Positions 27,901-39,873 of a stretch of 64,000 nucleotides of DNA are shown in pieces (positions within the stretch are counted from its first letter, which is position 1; each line of letters starts with the position of its first letter). Where the stretch lies: NCBI GenBank assembly GCA_963377175.1, contig CAUJNA010000827.1, forward strand, positions 1 to 64,000. Direction: 5' to 3'. Source of the DNA: Effrenium voratum. Its lineage: Eukaryota; Sar; Dinophyceae; Suessiales; Symbiodiniaceae. The translations under genes were made by a program, and so were the position numbers. The notes under the pieces were generated by a model. The model had not been told where the DNA came from. It did not search any database and saw only the letters and a list, made by a program, of their open reading frames with translations.

Positions 27901-30011
27901 ATGCCGACATCCGAAGTTGGCAGAAACTTAGACTGCTTCGAATCGACGCGCTGACGATTGATCCAATACGACAATTTTGCACCAAATGGAATCTTCGTGT
28001 CAGGAAACTCATCACCAAAACGCAAAGCCCACGGCGACTTGTCCTTGTCATCTGGGATTGTAACATTGAGAGCAAATGCATGATGTTGAGCTGCCAAAGG
28101 CCAAAGCTCAACCGGCAAACCACTCTGAAACAAATTTGCCCTTGCTCCCTCCAGAATTGTACGGATCTCGCGCTCGATCACCCCGGAAGATTGACTGACA
28201 TATGGCTGGCTCAGCACGTGTCTCCAACCCATACTCTTTACTGCAGCTGCAATTTCGCCAGAATTGTCAGAATAGAAAATTCCAACATGATCATCTGGCT
28301 TCGTGAAATGTTGAAATGCACGAACGCAACTGTCAGCATCTTGCCTTGCTGAAGGGTAAAAATACCGGAACTGCGTGAACACATCTTTCACAACCAAAGC
28401 ATTCCACTCACCCTTGAACCCGTACGTCTCATCATTTGAAATGACGTGGTCAGCAGTCACATGATCTCCAAATGCTTTTGCATCCACTGAAGAAGATCCA
28501 TGTCTGCGTCGAGCTTGAGGTGCTTGCATCTTTGATCGCACACATGTTTCGCAAAAGGGGTTCTTGGGCCTGTGAGTGAAAAGATGCTCTTCACTTTTGG
28601 GCTCACGCATCATCATTTCTTTTGAACGCTTTGACATCGGTTTTGGAGCTTCCGCAACTTCAGGGTTGTCCTCCAATTCCGGATCAAACTCCGGTTCCGG
28701 CGGTTCAGCTTCATCAGGGCGCAATGGAAACGATGCGGCATCCGGCGGAGGTCGCCCCCCGCTTGAAGATGAAGGCTTTTCAACGCCCCCGATCTTCTGA
28801 TCGGATGCAGCAAGTGCAACAGGCATAGCAGATTCAGAAGCTATGACCTCGCACTGATCGTCAACATACGGAACTCGCCCATCGAGCTTCAATATTACCG
28901 CCTTGCCATCAGGTCGCACAAAGTACGGAGCACTGTTCTTTCTCCATACGAAATCGTACCCCTTTTCCAAACATCTTTGACCAACAGAAAGAACAGCTGG
29001 CGTGCTCGGCAAAACATACGGAGTGACGACCTCGTTCAACTGATCAATGGAGAAGTCCGCAATCTTGTCTGCACAAATTGATCCATTTGCTGTTGAAAGA
29101 TTGATTGGAGTCAATGCAGGATTTATCCTCTTTTGAAGTGTAACTGCACGCTCAGTGTCAACCAGATCTTGCTCACTACCTGTGTCGACAATCCACTGAC
29201 GAAGCCCTGCTGGTGCTGGCGTAGCAATATACTCCGGCACATCGTCAAGGTTCGTTTCATCATCATCAATCCAACAGCCAGGACAATACAAACCGCAATA
29301 AATTGGGTCATTGTCATCATAGTATTCGCAATAGAACCCACAGGGCGCGTTGTAGTTTGCATGCATCAACTCAACAACCCCCTCCAGAATCAAAGCTTTG
29401 TCTTTAGCATCGATCAGATCCTTGGGATTTGAGCCAGGCGCACAACCATCATACCACACAACCTCAGGGTCATTCGGCTTTGGAGCACATGATAGGCATA
29501 GCCCATTGGCCTCGATCTCGACGATCTCGACATTGTCTGCGAATTTGACGCATCTGCAGGTATTGGAAACATCTGTACTGCAAATGAAAATTGTTTGCCC
29601 AGCCCAGTATTGCTCCAAACCTTCATCAGGATCCGTCCAGAAATCACCAAACACTTGCTCTTTGCCATTGATGTTGGCTTTGGTGATGCGCTGATCCAAT
29701 AAACATTCCAGCGAAATTGGAAGGTCTTTTGCACTCTTCGGATCATAAAGCGCTTTTCGGGGCATCACATGGTGTCGAATAACCATCTCGTTCACCGAGT
29801 CAACTTCCCAGAAATCTTGCTTTGGGCGGCATGCTGCGAGGCATGCATTGGTCTCTTTCACCCTCAGGCACACAGCGGCTGAGGACTCGCCCTTTTTGCT
29901 CTGGGATCGCTTTCTCCCTTTTCCCTTTGGGGTGGGAGACCTACCTCTGCTGGCTCCTTTCTTTGGGCTCGGCTTATCTGTTGCTGGTGCAGCAGACCGA
30001 GTCTCATGCAA
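24921..30011 (-). pseudogene. Copia pol: protease, integrase, reverse transcriptase, RNase H
   Basis: The protease active site is QWIVDTGSEQDLV. The integrase has a partial zinc region (HRPKNPFCETCVRSK), then TADHVI, IFYSDNSGE and GVIEREIRTILEG as its D-D-E residues. The RT has AGDPSRKYKGRTVFEGN and LLLVVYVDDLKL (YVDD box). RNase H has FGDADYAGEFDSRSTTG, SSTEAE and VADILT at its end. Breaks: TAG at 26,967-26,969 and a shifted frame between about 27,060 and 26,785, a stop at 26,241, and a TAG at 24,921 where related elements have Lys (VADIxTKPF). The element cannot make an intact pol. Confidence 0.8.
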
Positions 30012-30079
30012 AAACGCACAGTTGTCTCCACGAGTGCATTTCCCCTGACCGCCTTTGAAAAACCTGCGCGGGATCTTTT

Positions 30080-31944
30080 TCAGCTCCGCTCTCTTTCTCG
30101 ATGCCGACCGTCCCTGTCTCTCCCCTGCCTGTCAGAGTGCCCCCAACCTTTTCCTTTCGGATTTTGGCTCGGGGGTCTTGGGTCTTTCTCATGCTTGTAA
30201 ATGCAATTATCCCGAGTGCACTTGCCTTTCTGAAAATCGAAGCAATACTTGACCACTGAAGGATCTCTTGCACGCCCAGGATTTGCATTTGGAGCTGGAG
30301 CACCGACCTTCTGATTGTGAGCTCGAGCAACACGATCACGATTTGACTGCAATCGCTCCCGAGTCAAAACATCACGAACGGCTTGAACAAGAAACTCGTA
30401 GCTCTTGTCATACGACCCATCTTTTGCACGCTCGTATGTATCAAGGTCATACTTGATCTTGTGACATCCACGAATCTGTCGCAAGAAGATGTCCTTCAAG
30501 ACGTGCTGCTCCGGAACGATCTTCATGCCAGCAATGACGGAATCCCAATTCTGAATAAAGGTCATCAAATCATTGCCATGAAGTGCCACCTTTAACAAAT
30601 CTTCAGTGGAATACAACGCTCCGGCCTCCTCATTCGTTCTGAAATACTGCTCAAACATGAGAAGAACTTGACGTCCACGGACAACTTTGTCCAAAGCGGC
30701 TTGTTGCTCCTTGTACGTAAGGATCTGCCGACTAAGGTCGCCCCTAGCAATCCGCGACAAGGCTGCAAGAAGCTTTGTGTCCAACGTTTCAAACTGCTCT
30801 GGATCTCCAAGCTCTAACATGAGATTCTTCTTGTCCTCCCGGTTGACGTACACCTTGTTAACCCAGGTGAATGCAGCGTCAGGCCGATCTGAAGCAGCCC
30901 GAATCTCTTCGCGAGTAGCCGTTTTCCAGGCTCTGTAGGTCTCAGGAGTTGGGAACTCACTCAGCCTCAACGAATCAGCTTCCTTTGCTTTTGGCCGATC
31001 ATGCTGATTCCGGACAAAGCCGAGGAGGGCCGCACGGAACTCCGCCTCGGTGGTCTCGGGACCAGTCAACCGTATCAACATTCGGCTGATTTGTCGGCTG
31101 ATTTTGCAGACTTCGGCTGTTTTCTTGCTCCGAAGACCGTCTCGCATGATCTTTGATATCAAACTGCATTGCACCAGAAATAGGATCAGTCCAACTCTGC
31201 TGTGGAATAATCTGAGGCATAGGTCCAGAAGTTTGTGCATTCTGCGTTGGAAAAAGACGCGGATCATCAAAGATACTGCCCCTCTTATCCAAAAACGACT
31301 CTGAACTGACGTTCTGAAAACTTGACGCGGGTTGAGGATCTCTGCGCACCATTTCTCGCTGCGCCTTTTCGAGATCATTCCTCAGACGCTCAACGGTGTC
31401 GTTCAACCCGTTGATCGTGTCCTGCATGGCGTGATTCTCCGCCAAAATACTGTCTCTCTGCTCACCGACCGCCTTCTCCGAGTTCTCCATCACAACAGTC
31501 TCAGCATGTAAGCTTTGTGCGAAAGCGCTATACTGTGCCGTTGTTTGCGACACAGCTTCGTTCACTTCGGCAGAGCTCCCGCATCTGACTAACCTGGGCG
31601 CTGAAGAAAGCGCGAGACTCTGCGAACTGCTCGTGCAGTTCAAGGGTCCGGCGGTTGTTCTCCTCGTCCAGGCGATGCGCAGTTTCTGCCAAATGAGCGC
31701 TTTTTTCCGCCCTTGCAGCATCCATAGCAACGCGATGTAACGTGTTGGCCTCTTCCCTAACAGCGTCACCCGTGTCGTTATGCACATGCATGATGTTCTG
31801 GGTGGCTTGGTAGTTTGTCGCGAACCCAAATACATTTCGAGGATCGTGAGGGTCAACAGGACCATTGGATGCAACTGCACCTTCACTACCGTCACCAACA
31901 TCTCCAGATATATTGTAAATGGCAGGCATATCTCCGGATGCCAT
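30080..31944 (-). pseudogene. Copia gag with CCCH zinc finger
   Basis: Starts MASGDMPAIYNISG at 31,944. A coiled-coil-like segment (RLDEENNRRTLELHEQFAE) is followed by frame changes near 31,550 and 31,050. The main frame holds the capsid-like helical region (PETYRAWKTATREEIRA, AALSRIARGDLSRQIL) and ends with a CCCH finger, CFDFQKGKCTRDNCIYKH, and an Arg-rich tail that would bind RNA. The pol frame overlaps the region just after it. Confidence 0.65.
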
Positions 31945-31962
31945 GGCGATCTTTGTACAAGC

Positions 31963-31979
31963 CTTTACGGCTGATAACC
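31963..31979 (-). other. Primer binding site of the Copia element
   Basis: GGTTATCAGCCGTAAAG directly follows the 5' LTR in the sense direction and resembles the GGTTATCAGAGC sites complementary to initiator tRNA-Met used by Copia elements. Confidence 0.5.
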
Positions 31980-32130
31980 TGTGTTATCAAGCCTAGGCCA
32001 CCTAAGGGAATACCTAGGCAAGCAGCAAACCGTTGACTACCTTTTCACACTGCTGTCAGTGATCTTGAAGTCTGTAGCGACGGAGCATGTACAAGTACAC
32101 TCAAGCACAGGGTTGGAACCTGAATCCACA
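31980..32130 (-). repeat. Copia 5' LTR
   Basis: 151-bp repeat nearly identical to that at 20,052-20,202; upstream of gag in the sense direction. Confidence 0.85.
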
Positions 32131-32830
32131 GGCTTGAGGCCTTGGGTAGAGGGTTAGATGAAACTTGGGTTGGCGCAAGCTTGGTTTAGTTGAGGAAGGT
32201 GGGTTTAAGGTGGGCTTAAGGTGGGCTTAGTGTGGTTCTGGTAGTTTAGGGGGTTCAGTGTTGGTTGGGTTTGGGGTTTACGGGGTAGGTAGGTTAGGTT
32301 AGTTTTTGGGTAGGTTTAGCAATGGGTTTGGGGTGGGCAGGTTATTGGTTTAGGGTAGGATGGGTTTAGAGGTGCGTCCGGGGTTACCGTCCAGGACGTC
32401 CTGAGTGGAACAGGATCCGAGACTGAAACCAACCCTAAAAAACAAACATCTAGGCTCTTGGGTGGTTTAGAATATTCAGGGTTGGTTCAGGGCGGGTGTT
32501 GGTTTTGGTTTGTACGTTGGGGGGTGTTGGTTTAGGGTGGGCTTCGAGGTCCGTTCAGGGTGGCGTGGTGTGTAGGTGGGTTTATGGGTAGGTTTAGAGT
32601 TGGCTTAAGGCTTGTCTAGGGTGTGTTTGCGCTGGCTTTAGGTGGGTCGGTTTGGGATTGGTCTCAAGTGGGTTCAGATAGAGTTTGGGTTGGTTGGGTT
32701 GGTTGAGTTGAGGATAAAGGCGGGCTTAGTAAAAAAATTGAATCGGGGCGTTTTTAGAGTTCAAGGGTGGTTCAGGGAGGTTAAGGGTAGGTTTGGGGTG
32801 CGTTTAGGGTCTGAGGTGGGTCGCTAGGCA
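32131..32830. repeat. Degenerate GGTTTAGGG-type tract 1
   Basis: G/T-rich on the plus strand with many TTTAGGG, GGTTTAGGGTGGG and GGCTTAAGGTGGG variants. The same tract is at 43,976-44,770. No coding potential is supported. Confidence 0.6.
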
Positions 32831-32974
32831 CCCAATCCAGCACCCATGAAATAATATAGCACCCATGTCTAGGCGTCTTAGTCGTTTTGCGGTAAAAGTT
32901 GTGCAAAGCAGGCAAAAGCAGTACAATGACCAAAACACCAATTTTTTCCTATGTCACTAGAGCCCACAATCCAA

Positions 32975-34152
32975 GCTCACCCCCTCCACCTGGCTGCTGT
33001 CTCCACCATATTCTGGATTGCGCCAGGTCACAACAGCCCCAGATTCAAGAATGGCGGCAAAAGCACCGCCAGTTGCTTGGATGTGCTGGACATTCCCCAG
33101 CTGCTCTTGCACCTGGCTGCTGTCTCCGCCATAGTATGGATGCCCCCAGGTCACAACAGCCCCAGATTCAAGAATGGCAGCAAAAGCCTCGCGAGTTGCT
33201 TGGATTTGCTGGACGCTCCGCAGCTGCTCTGGCTGCTGTCTCCGCCAGCTCTTGGACTGCCCCAGGTCACAACAGCCCCAGATTCAAGAATGGCAGCAAA
33301 AGAACGGCAAGTTGCTTGGATGTGCTGGACATTCCTCAGCTGTTCTCGCACCTTGCTGCTGTCTCCACCAGAGTATGGATCGCCCCAGGTCACAACAGCC
33401 CCAGATTCAAGAATGGCAGCAAAAGCTCGGCGAGTTGCTTGGATTTGCTGGACGTTCGCCAGCTGCTCTTGCACATGGCTGCTGTCTCCACCAGATTTTG
33501 GATCGCCCCAGGTAACACCAGCCCCAGATTCAAGAATGGCAGCAAAGGCAGCGTCAGTTGCTTGGATGTGCTGGACGTTCGGTAGCTGCTCTTGCACCTG
33601 GCTGCTGTCTCCGCCTTCTTCTGGATCACCCCAGGTCACAACAGACCCAGCCTCAAGAATGGCAGCGAAAGCATGGCCAGTTGCTTGGATGTGCTGGACG
33701 TTCCTCAGCTGCTCTTGCACCCGGCTGCTGTTTCCGCCAAATTTTGGATTGCCCCAGGTCACAACAGCGCCAGATTCAAGAATGGCAGCAAAAGCATGGA
33801 GAGTTGCTTGGATGTGCTGGACGTCCCTCAGCTGCTCTTGCACCTGGCTGCTGTCTCCGCCTTCTTCTGGATCACCCCAGGTCACAACCTCGCCTCCGTG
33901 GCCACGCCAAGCAAACGCCTTATCGGTGCCCGCCAGTTGGCCCAGCTGCACAACCGCAGCTACCACATCCCCATCTTGCAACCCGACCTCACTCAGCGTG
34001 GATGTCAAATCGAGTTGCCTGCCGTCCGCAATGAGCTTCACGCGACGCTGGAAATGCCGCTGTGCTGCAGCCTTCAGCTCGCTGATGAGAGTCACCGGTG
34101 AGAGTTCTACGGAGTAACCATCCCCGCTAGGCAAGTGAATATCCACCTTCAT
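32975..34152 (-). pseudogene. Ubiquitin-like/RCC1-repeat gene B, frameshifted
   Basis: The ATG at 34,152 opens the ubiquitin-like domain (MKVDIHLPSGDGYSVEL). Seven or eight RCC1-like repeats of about 41 residues follow (AFAAILESGAVVTWG ... GGDSSQVQEQLR). Near 33,226 the bases matching TTGCACC in the other copies are missing, which shifts the frame; the last two repeats and the ending SSQVEGVSLDCGL continue in another frame to about 32,960. Counterpart of gene E in the duplicated block. Confidence 0.65.
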
Positions 34153-34586
34153 GGCGCAGGAGGTGCTTTCAAATTGCAACAAATAGAGCTTGAGACTGCT
34201 CAACACGTGAATCGTGGGCCCAATTTTGAATGGTTTGTTCGGGGAACCCCAGCAATTGATGTGCAAAGATTTCGGCTGAAAGGGGAAACATAGGAAGGGA
34301 TGTCGACATTTCGGGTGATTACAACCAAGTTATGCTGGTGAACTCCCTTTCTTATACTTGGTTCAGATAAGGAACCACATTTGGATTATACAGAACATAA
34401 ATATATATATATATATATTTATACACATTCCGCTGTGTTGGTTAAAAACAGCGCATGGAGTTGTTCGTTTTGAGGGTCCAGGTATCTCAAGTTGGTTTCC
34501 GTGTTGGACGTGACGGATGAGGGGGTACCATATATATATATATATATACACATATTATTCTTTTTCCGGACCAAGGACACGCGCTG

Positions 34587-34677
<91 letters not shown>

Positions 34678-35288
34678 TTCCCCCGGAAAAAAAGAAGGAA
34701 CACAGGAGAAGTCCTGGAAGTTGATTCGGTTCCGAAGGTTTTTTGAGGTGTCCGTTCGTGGATCCCAGGCGGTCACCCAGATAGGTCAGCTATTGCCTCA
34801 CGCAAGCCCAACGGATCCGGAACACGGGAAAACCAAAAGGTTATTGGGCAACCGAGCTTGTGGGGGAAACGCCCCCTGGCATTCTAAATGTTCGGAAAAC
34901 GTGTTTAGCAAACGAAAAACTCACGTAAGGGCCTCAAAGGGATGTTCAAATCACTCCAAAACGGGGAAACATGGGTGCGGCTTTGATTGAGGATGTGTCA
35001 AGCTTCCATTTGCTTAAGCCCGTGGAACAAACATAAACATACCTCCAGTAGCAATAGATTCTCCTCGAAAGAAACAAGCAGGGGGAAATAGAATGTACTA
35101 AATTCAGCAAATAAGAGAAAGGGAAACAAACAGGAGCCACTTCACGCGCTCTCCGACTTTGGTTGGCTTGTCTATTCGGCGTGTTGACACATTGGTGGGT
35201 CAACCACATAGGCAGCACTTCAGACAAAACTCTTTCAGCACGCTTTAAGCGCAGATTTGCGCCGATGTCATTAGAGCCCACAATCCAA
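34153..35288. other. Host spacer between genes B and C
   Basis: No gene. Contains AT and TG microsatellites; 34,780-35,280 resembles the sequence upstream of genes A, D and F. Confidence 0.55.
34588..34674. repeat. (TG)n microsatellite
   Basis: An uninterrupted TG dinucleotide run of about 87 bp. Confidence 0.95.
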
Positions 35289-35289
35289 G

Positions 35290-36643
35290 CTCACCCCCTG
35301 CACCTGGCTGCTGCTTCCGCCAAATGCTGGATCGCCCCAGGTCACAACAGCCCCAGATTCAAGAATGGCAGCAAAAGCATGGTCAGTTGCTTGGATGTGC
35401 TGAACATTCCTCAGCTGTTCTTGCACCTTGCTGCTGTCTCCGCCAGCTCTTGGATCGCCCCAGGTCACAACAGCCCCAGATTCCAGCGTGGCAGCAAAAG
35501 CAGTGTCAGTTGCTTGGATGTGCTGGACGTCCCTCAGCTGCTCTTGCACATGGCTGCTGTCTCCGCCACTTTGTCGAAGACCCCAGGTCAAAACAGCCCC
35601 AGATTCAACAATGGCAGCAAATGGCGAGTTGCTTGGATTTGTTGGACGTTCGCCGGCTGCGCTTGCACCTGGCTGCTGGATCACCCCAGGTCGCAACAGC
35701 CCCAGATTCAAGAATGACAGCGAAAGCTTGGGCAGTTGCTTGGATTTGCTGGACGCTCCTCAGCTGCTCTTGCACCTGGCTGCTGTCTCCGCCAGCTCTT
35801 GGATTGCCCCAGGTCACAACACACCCGCATTCAAGAATGGCAGCAAAAGCAGCGCCAGTTGCTTGGATTTGCTGGACGCTCCTCAGCTGCTCTTGCACAC
35901 GGCTGCTGTTTCCGCCAAATTTTGGTTGCCCCAGGTCACAACAGCGCCAGATTCAGGAATGGCAGCAAAAGCATGGAGAGTTGCTTGGATGTGCTGGACT
36001 CTCCTCAGCTGCTCCTGCACCTGGCTGCTGTCTCCGCCACTTTGTCGAAGACCCCAGGTCACAACAGCCCCAGATTCCACAATGGCAGCAAATGCATGGT
36101 GTCTCCGCCACTGTGTCGAGACCGCAGGTCACAACAGCCCCAGATTCAAGAATGGCAGAAAAGGCAGTTTAGTTGCTTGGATTTGCTGGACGCTCCTCAG
36201 CTTCTCTTGCACCCGGCTGCCGTTTCCGCCATGTTCTGGATAACCCCAGGTCACAACAGCGCCAGATTGAAGAATGGCAGCGAAAGCAAACTCAGTCGCT
36301 TGATTTGCTGGACGCTCCTCAGCTGCTCTTGTACCTGGCTGCTGTCTCCGCCAAAGCGTGGATGACCCCAGGTCACAACCTCGCCTCCGTGGCCATGCCA
36401 AGCAAACGCCTTGCCCATGGCAGCCAGTTGGCCCAGCTGCACAACCGCAGCTACCACATCCCCATCTTGCAACCCGACCTCACTCAGCGTCGCTGTCAAA
36501 TCAAGTTGCCGGCCTTCCGCAATGAGCTTCAATCGACGCTGGAAATGCCGCTGTGCTACAGCCTTCAGCTCGCTGATCAGAGTTGCCGGTGAGAGTTCTA
36601 CGGAGTAACCATCCCCACTAGGCAAGTGAATATCCACCTTCAT
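35290..36643 (-). pseudogene. Ubiquitin-like/RCC1-repeat gene C, fragmented
   Basis: ATG at 36,643 with a ubiquitin-like domain and RCC1 repeats. The first frame stops near 36,251 after an indel in the linker (VQQIKRLSLL instead of VQQIQATEFAF). Further repeats are spread over all three frames, and some units are shortened, e.g. around 35,620-35,690 and 36,090-36,120. The C-terminal SSQVQGVSLDCGL lies at about 35,275-35,310. It is not a functional gene. Confidence 0.6.
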
Positions 36644-37632
36644 GGCGCAGGAGGTGCTTTCAAGATGCAACAAATAGAGCTTGAGACTGCTCAACATGTG
36701 AATCGTGGCCCAATTTTGTATGGTTTGTTCGGGGAACCCCATCAATTGACGGCAAAGATTTCGGCTGAAGTTTGGTGAAGGTCTCGTCAATAGGGCAATA
36801 GGGCTCAACGTGTCAACGTGTCTGCTTCTGGCGCGAGGGAGACACCACACCATTCATTGGTGGCTTGGAGTTTGTGGGTTGAAGGTTGGAAAAGGATGCT
36901 GGCCCATGTCTCATCAAAAAAACAAAAGTAGGGCAAACTGCTCATCAGGGGGGGGGGGGGCGATCCCCACTCCCTGATGAGTGAGTGGTTGGTTTGCGAG
37001 GGGTCTGTCAACCGTGTCTGTTTTTGGCGTGTTTTTTTTGGCACACGCCTTTCGGGGCTGCCGCTAACCCTTGGTATGGGCTTGCAAAAACGAGTCCCAT
37101 GGTTTTTGCAGCCCCCAAAACCAAAAAATGAACAAGCAAATATGGTTGCCCCCTATTGGTCAACTCTTTGATATTAAGATGGGGGTGCTCCAAAAGTGAT
37201 GAACCAACTAAAACCAAAAACGCTCCCATATTCATAAGCAGGGGTTGATTCAGAGGGGGTTTTCAATACCAAACAACTTGATGCCAGAACGGTGAAGTGG
37301 AAACATAGGAAGCGATGTCGACATTTCGGGTGACTGCAACCCCAAATTATGTTGGTGAACTCCCTTTCTTATACTTGGTTTAGATACACAACCACATTTG
37401 GATCATACATATTATATATATATATATATATACCACTGTGTTGGTGGGCAAAACACAGCGCATTGAGTTGTTTGTTTTCAGGGTCCAGGTGTCTCTCTTT
37501 CATAGACAAGTTCAAGTTGGCTTCCGCTCGGCTCGCTCTCAAACATCCGTTTCACGTCTCTTCTACGCCGCACCTGAGGCGGGGTCTGAGAACGGACAGC
37601 CCCAGCGGCCGATTTTGGGCTGCGATGTCGTG

Positions 37633-37690
<58 letters not shown>

Positions 37691-39033
37691 TTAATGCATA
37701 CCTTTTTTTTTCCGGAAAAAGGACACGCGTTTTTGTGTGCTTTTTCCACTGTTTTTGATTTTTTCAACCTAAACAAATCCTGGAAGTTGATTCGACTCCG
37801 AAGGTTTTTTGGGGTGTCCGTTCCCGGATCCCAGGCGGTCACCCAGACAGGTCAGCTCTTGCCTCACGCTTCCGCCCAAAGGACCCGGAAATAAAAGGTG
37901 AACCTTTTGGCACTTCCGCCTAAAGACCAAAATGGGAGAACCAAAAGGTCAAAAGATCGGCTTTGGGCAACTGAGTTTCCCTTCTGATCTCTTAAAATAT
38001 GGAAAAGATGTTGGCGGAATGTAGATCCAATGCAGGGGAACATAGCTGCGAACACGGAAAGAAGTCCGATTGAGGTCAGTTCCGATCGAAAGCTGGTTTC
38101 CAGATCGTATTGACAGGTGGCCCTTGTTGTCATCCATTTGTCTACCCCCTCCAAATACCATCTCTTTTTATAGTTGCTATGATTGGCCGACCCTCTAAAA
38201 AATTGGGTTCCGTTTTGTTTTTTCTTTTTTCTTCTCCGTGAAAGAGAAAAACGATCGGTATTTGGAGTAAGGGGTCTCACCGGGTGCATCCCATTGGGTC
38301 TGCTTAGGTGGCCAAGGGCTTGCCACCCGATGTTTTTTCGGCACACTGAAATGGGTGACATGTGGCGACAGCTCTGGGGACAAGGGGCGCTCTGGAAGAC
38401 ACCAAAAGCCTTCCGCCGGTTTGGTTTACTTCCATTTGCCTAAGACCAATGGAAAAACATAAAATTGTTTCCAGTGGTGCTAATTTCCTTTTAACACCAA
38501 GAAGGGCAAATAAACAATACTCTGAAGCAACTAAAATTTACTTATTTGCGAACATAACAACGCATGGGCTATTTGGCACCCAGTATAGCAACCGGCCTTA
38601 CTTGTCTGAACGAAGGCTCTTCATCGCTTTTCCCCCGTGTTTGAGGCTTGTGACATTCAAAATGTTCAGGCCTTATAGCACATGTATCGGAATACGTGTT
38701 TAGCAAACCAAAAACTCACTTAAGGGCCTTAAAGGGATGTTCAAATCACTCCAACACGGGGAAACATGGGTGCGGCTTTGATTGAGGATGTGTCAAGCCT
38801 CCATTTGCTTAAGCCCGTGGAACAAACATAAACATACCTCCAGTAGCAATAGATTCTCCTCGAAACCACCAGGGGGAAATAGAATATACTAAATTCAGCA
38901 AAAAAGAGAAAGGGAAACAAAGAGGAGACACTTCACGCGCTCTCCGACTTTGAGATAAACCGCTGGCGTGTCTATTCGGCGTGTTGAAACATTGGTGGGT
39001 TAACCACATAGGCAGCACTTCAGACAAACTCTT
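36644..39033. other. Host spacer between genes C and D
   Basis: No supported gene. Contains a G-run at about 36,950-36,960 and the TG run at 37,629-37,688. The last 400 bp match the sequence at 14,490-14,900. Confidence 0.55.
37629..37688. repeat. (TG)n microsatellite
   Basis: Nearly pure TG run of about 60 bp, with one CG interruption near its start. Confidence 0.9.
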
Positions 39034-39873
39034 TCAGCACGCTTTGCCACAATCCAAGCTGACCCCCTCCACCTGGCTGCTGTCTGCGCCGCATCCTGGA
39101 TTGCCCCAGGTCACAACAGCCCCAGATTCAAGAATGGCAGCAAAAGCAAAGCGAGTTGCTTGAATGTGCTGGACGTTCTTCAGCTGCTCTTGCACCCGGC
39201 TGCTGTGTCCGCCAAAATCTGGATGACCCCAGGTCACAACAGCACCAGATTCAAGAATGGCAGCAAAAGCAGTGTCAGTTGCTTGGATTTGCTGGACGCT
39301 CCTCAGCTGCTCTTGCATCTGGCAGCTGTCTCCGCCAGCTCTTGGATTGCCCCAGGTCACAACAGCCCCAGATTCAAGAATGGCAGCAAAAGCAAAGCGA
39401 GTTGCTTGGATGTGCTGGACGCTTGTCAGTTGCTCTTGCACATGCCTGCTGTCTCCGCCACATTCTCGATGCCCCCATGTCACAACAGCCCCAGATTCAA
39501 GAATGGCAGCAAAAGCAGTGTCAGTTGCTTGGACTTGCTGGACGCTCCTCAGCTGCTCTTGCACCTGGCTGCTGGCTCCGCCACGTTGCGGATTGCCGCA
39601 GGTCACAACCTCGCCTCCGTGGCCATGCCAAGCAAACGCCTTGCCCATGGCAGCCAGTTGGCCCAGCTGCACAACCGCAGCTACCACATCCCCATCTTCC
39701 AACCCGACCTCCCTCAGCGTGGCTGTCAAATCGAGTTGCCGGCCTTCCGCAATGAGCTTCAAGCGACGCTGGAAATGCCGCTGTGCTACAGCCTTCAGCT
39801 CGCTGATGAGAGTCGCCGGTGGGAGTTCTACGGAGTAACCATCCCCACTCGGCAAGTGAATATTTACCTTCAT
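39034..39873 (-). CDS. Ubiquitin-like/RCC1-repeat protein D
   Basis: An intact 279-residue frame from the ATG at 39,873. Residues 1-75 are a ubiquitin-like domain (MKVNIHLPSGDGYSVEL ... LTATLREVGLEDGDVVAAV). A short linker with FAWHGHGGEVVTCGNP leads into four to five RCC1-like repeats with FAAILESGAVVTWG, ending VEGVSLDCGKAC. It is the shortest intact member. The RCC1 units would make only part of a seven-bladed propeller, so it may pair with itself or a partner. An intron or further exons cannot be excluded. Role unknown; ubiquitin-related signalling is inference. Confidence 0.6.
   Translation of the reverse strand: MKVNIHLPSGDGYSVELPPATLISELKAVAQRHFQRRLKLIAEGRQLDLTATLREVGLEDGDVVAAVVQLGQLAAMGKAFAWHGHGGEVVTCGNPQRGGASSQVQEQLRSVQQVQATDTAFAAILESGAVVTWGHRECGGDSRHVQEQLTSVQHIQATRFAFAAILESGAVVTWGNPRAGGDSCQMQEQLRSVQQIQATDTAFAAILESGAVVTWGHPDFGGHSSRVQEQLKNVQHIQATRFAFAAILESGAVVTWGNPGCGADSSQVEGVSLDCGKAC

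Larger units (their letters stand above)
20052..32130 (-). mobile_element. Copia-type LTR retrotransposon with a long 3' extension
   Basis: 151-bp direct repeats bound the element, and the genes read on the minus strand. The order gag, protease (DTG), integrase, RT, RNase H is that of Copia/Pseudoviridae. Flanking GGTTT (left) and GGCTT (right) fit a 5-bp target duplication with one change. The corresponding place in the duplicated block (about 44,045) has no element, which gives an empty-site comparison. Beyond RNase H there are about 1,500 further codons in one frame. Stops and frameshifts interrupt the coding region although the LTRs differ at one position only. Confidence 0.85.

Noticed and set aside
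34419..34776. Frames of poly-Thr-His or poly-Cys-Val
   Set aside because: Translation of the TG microsatellite.
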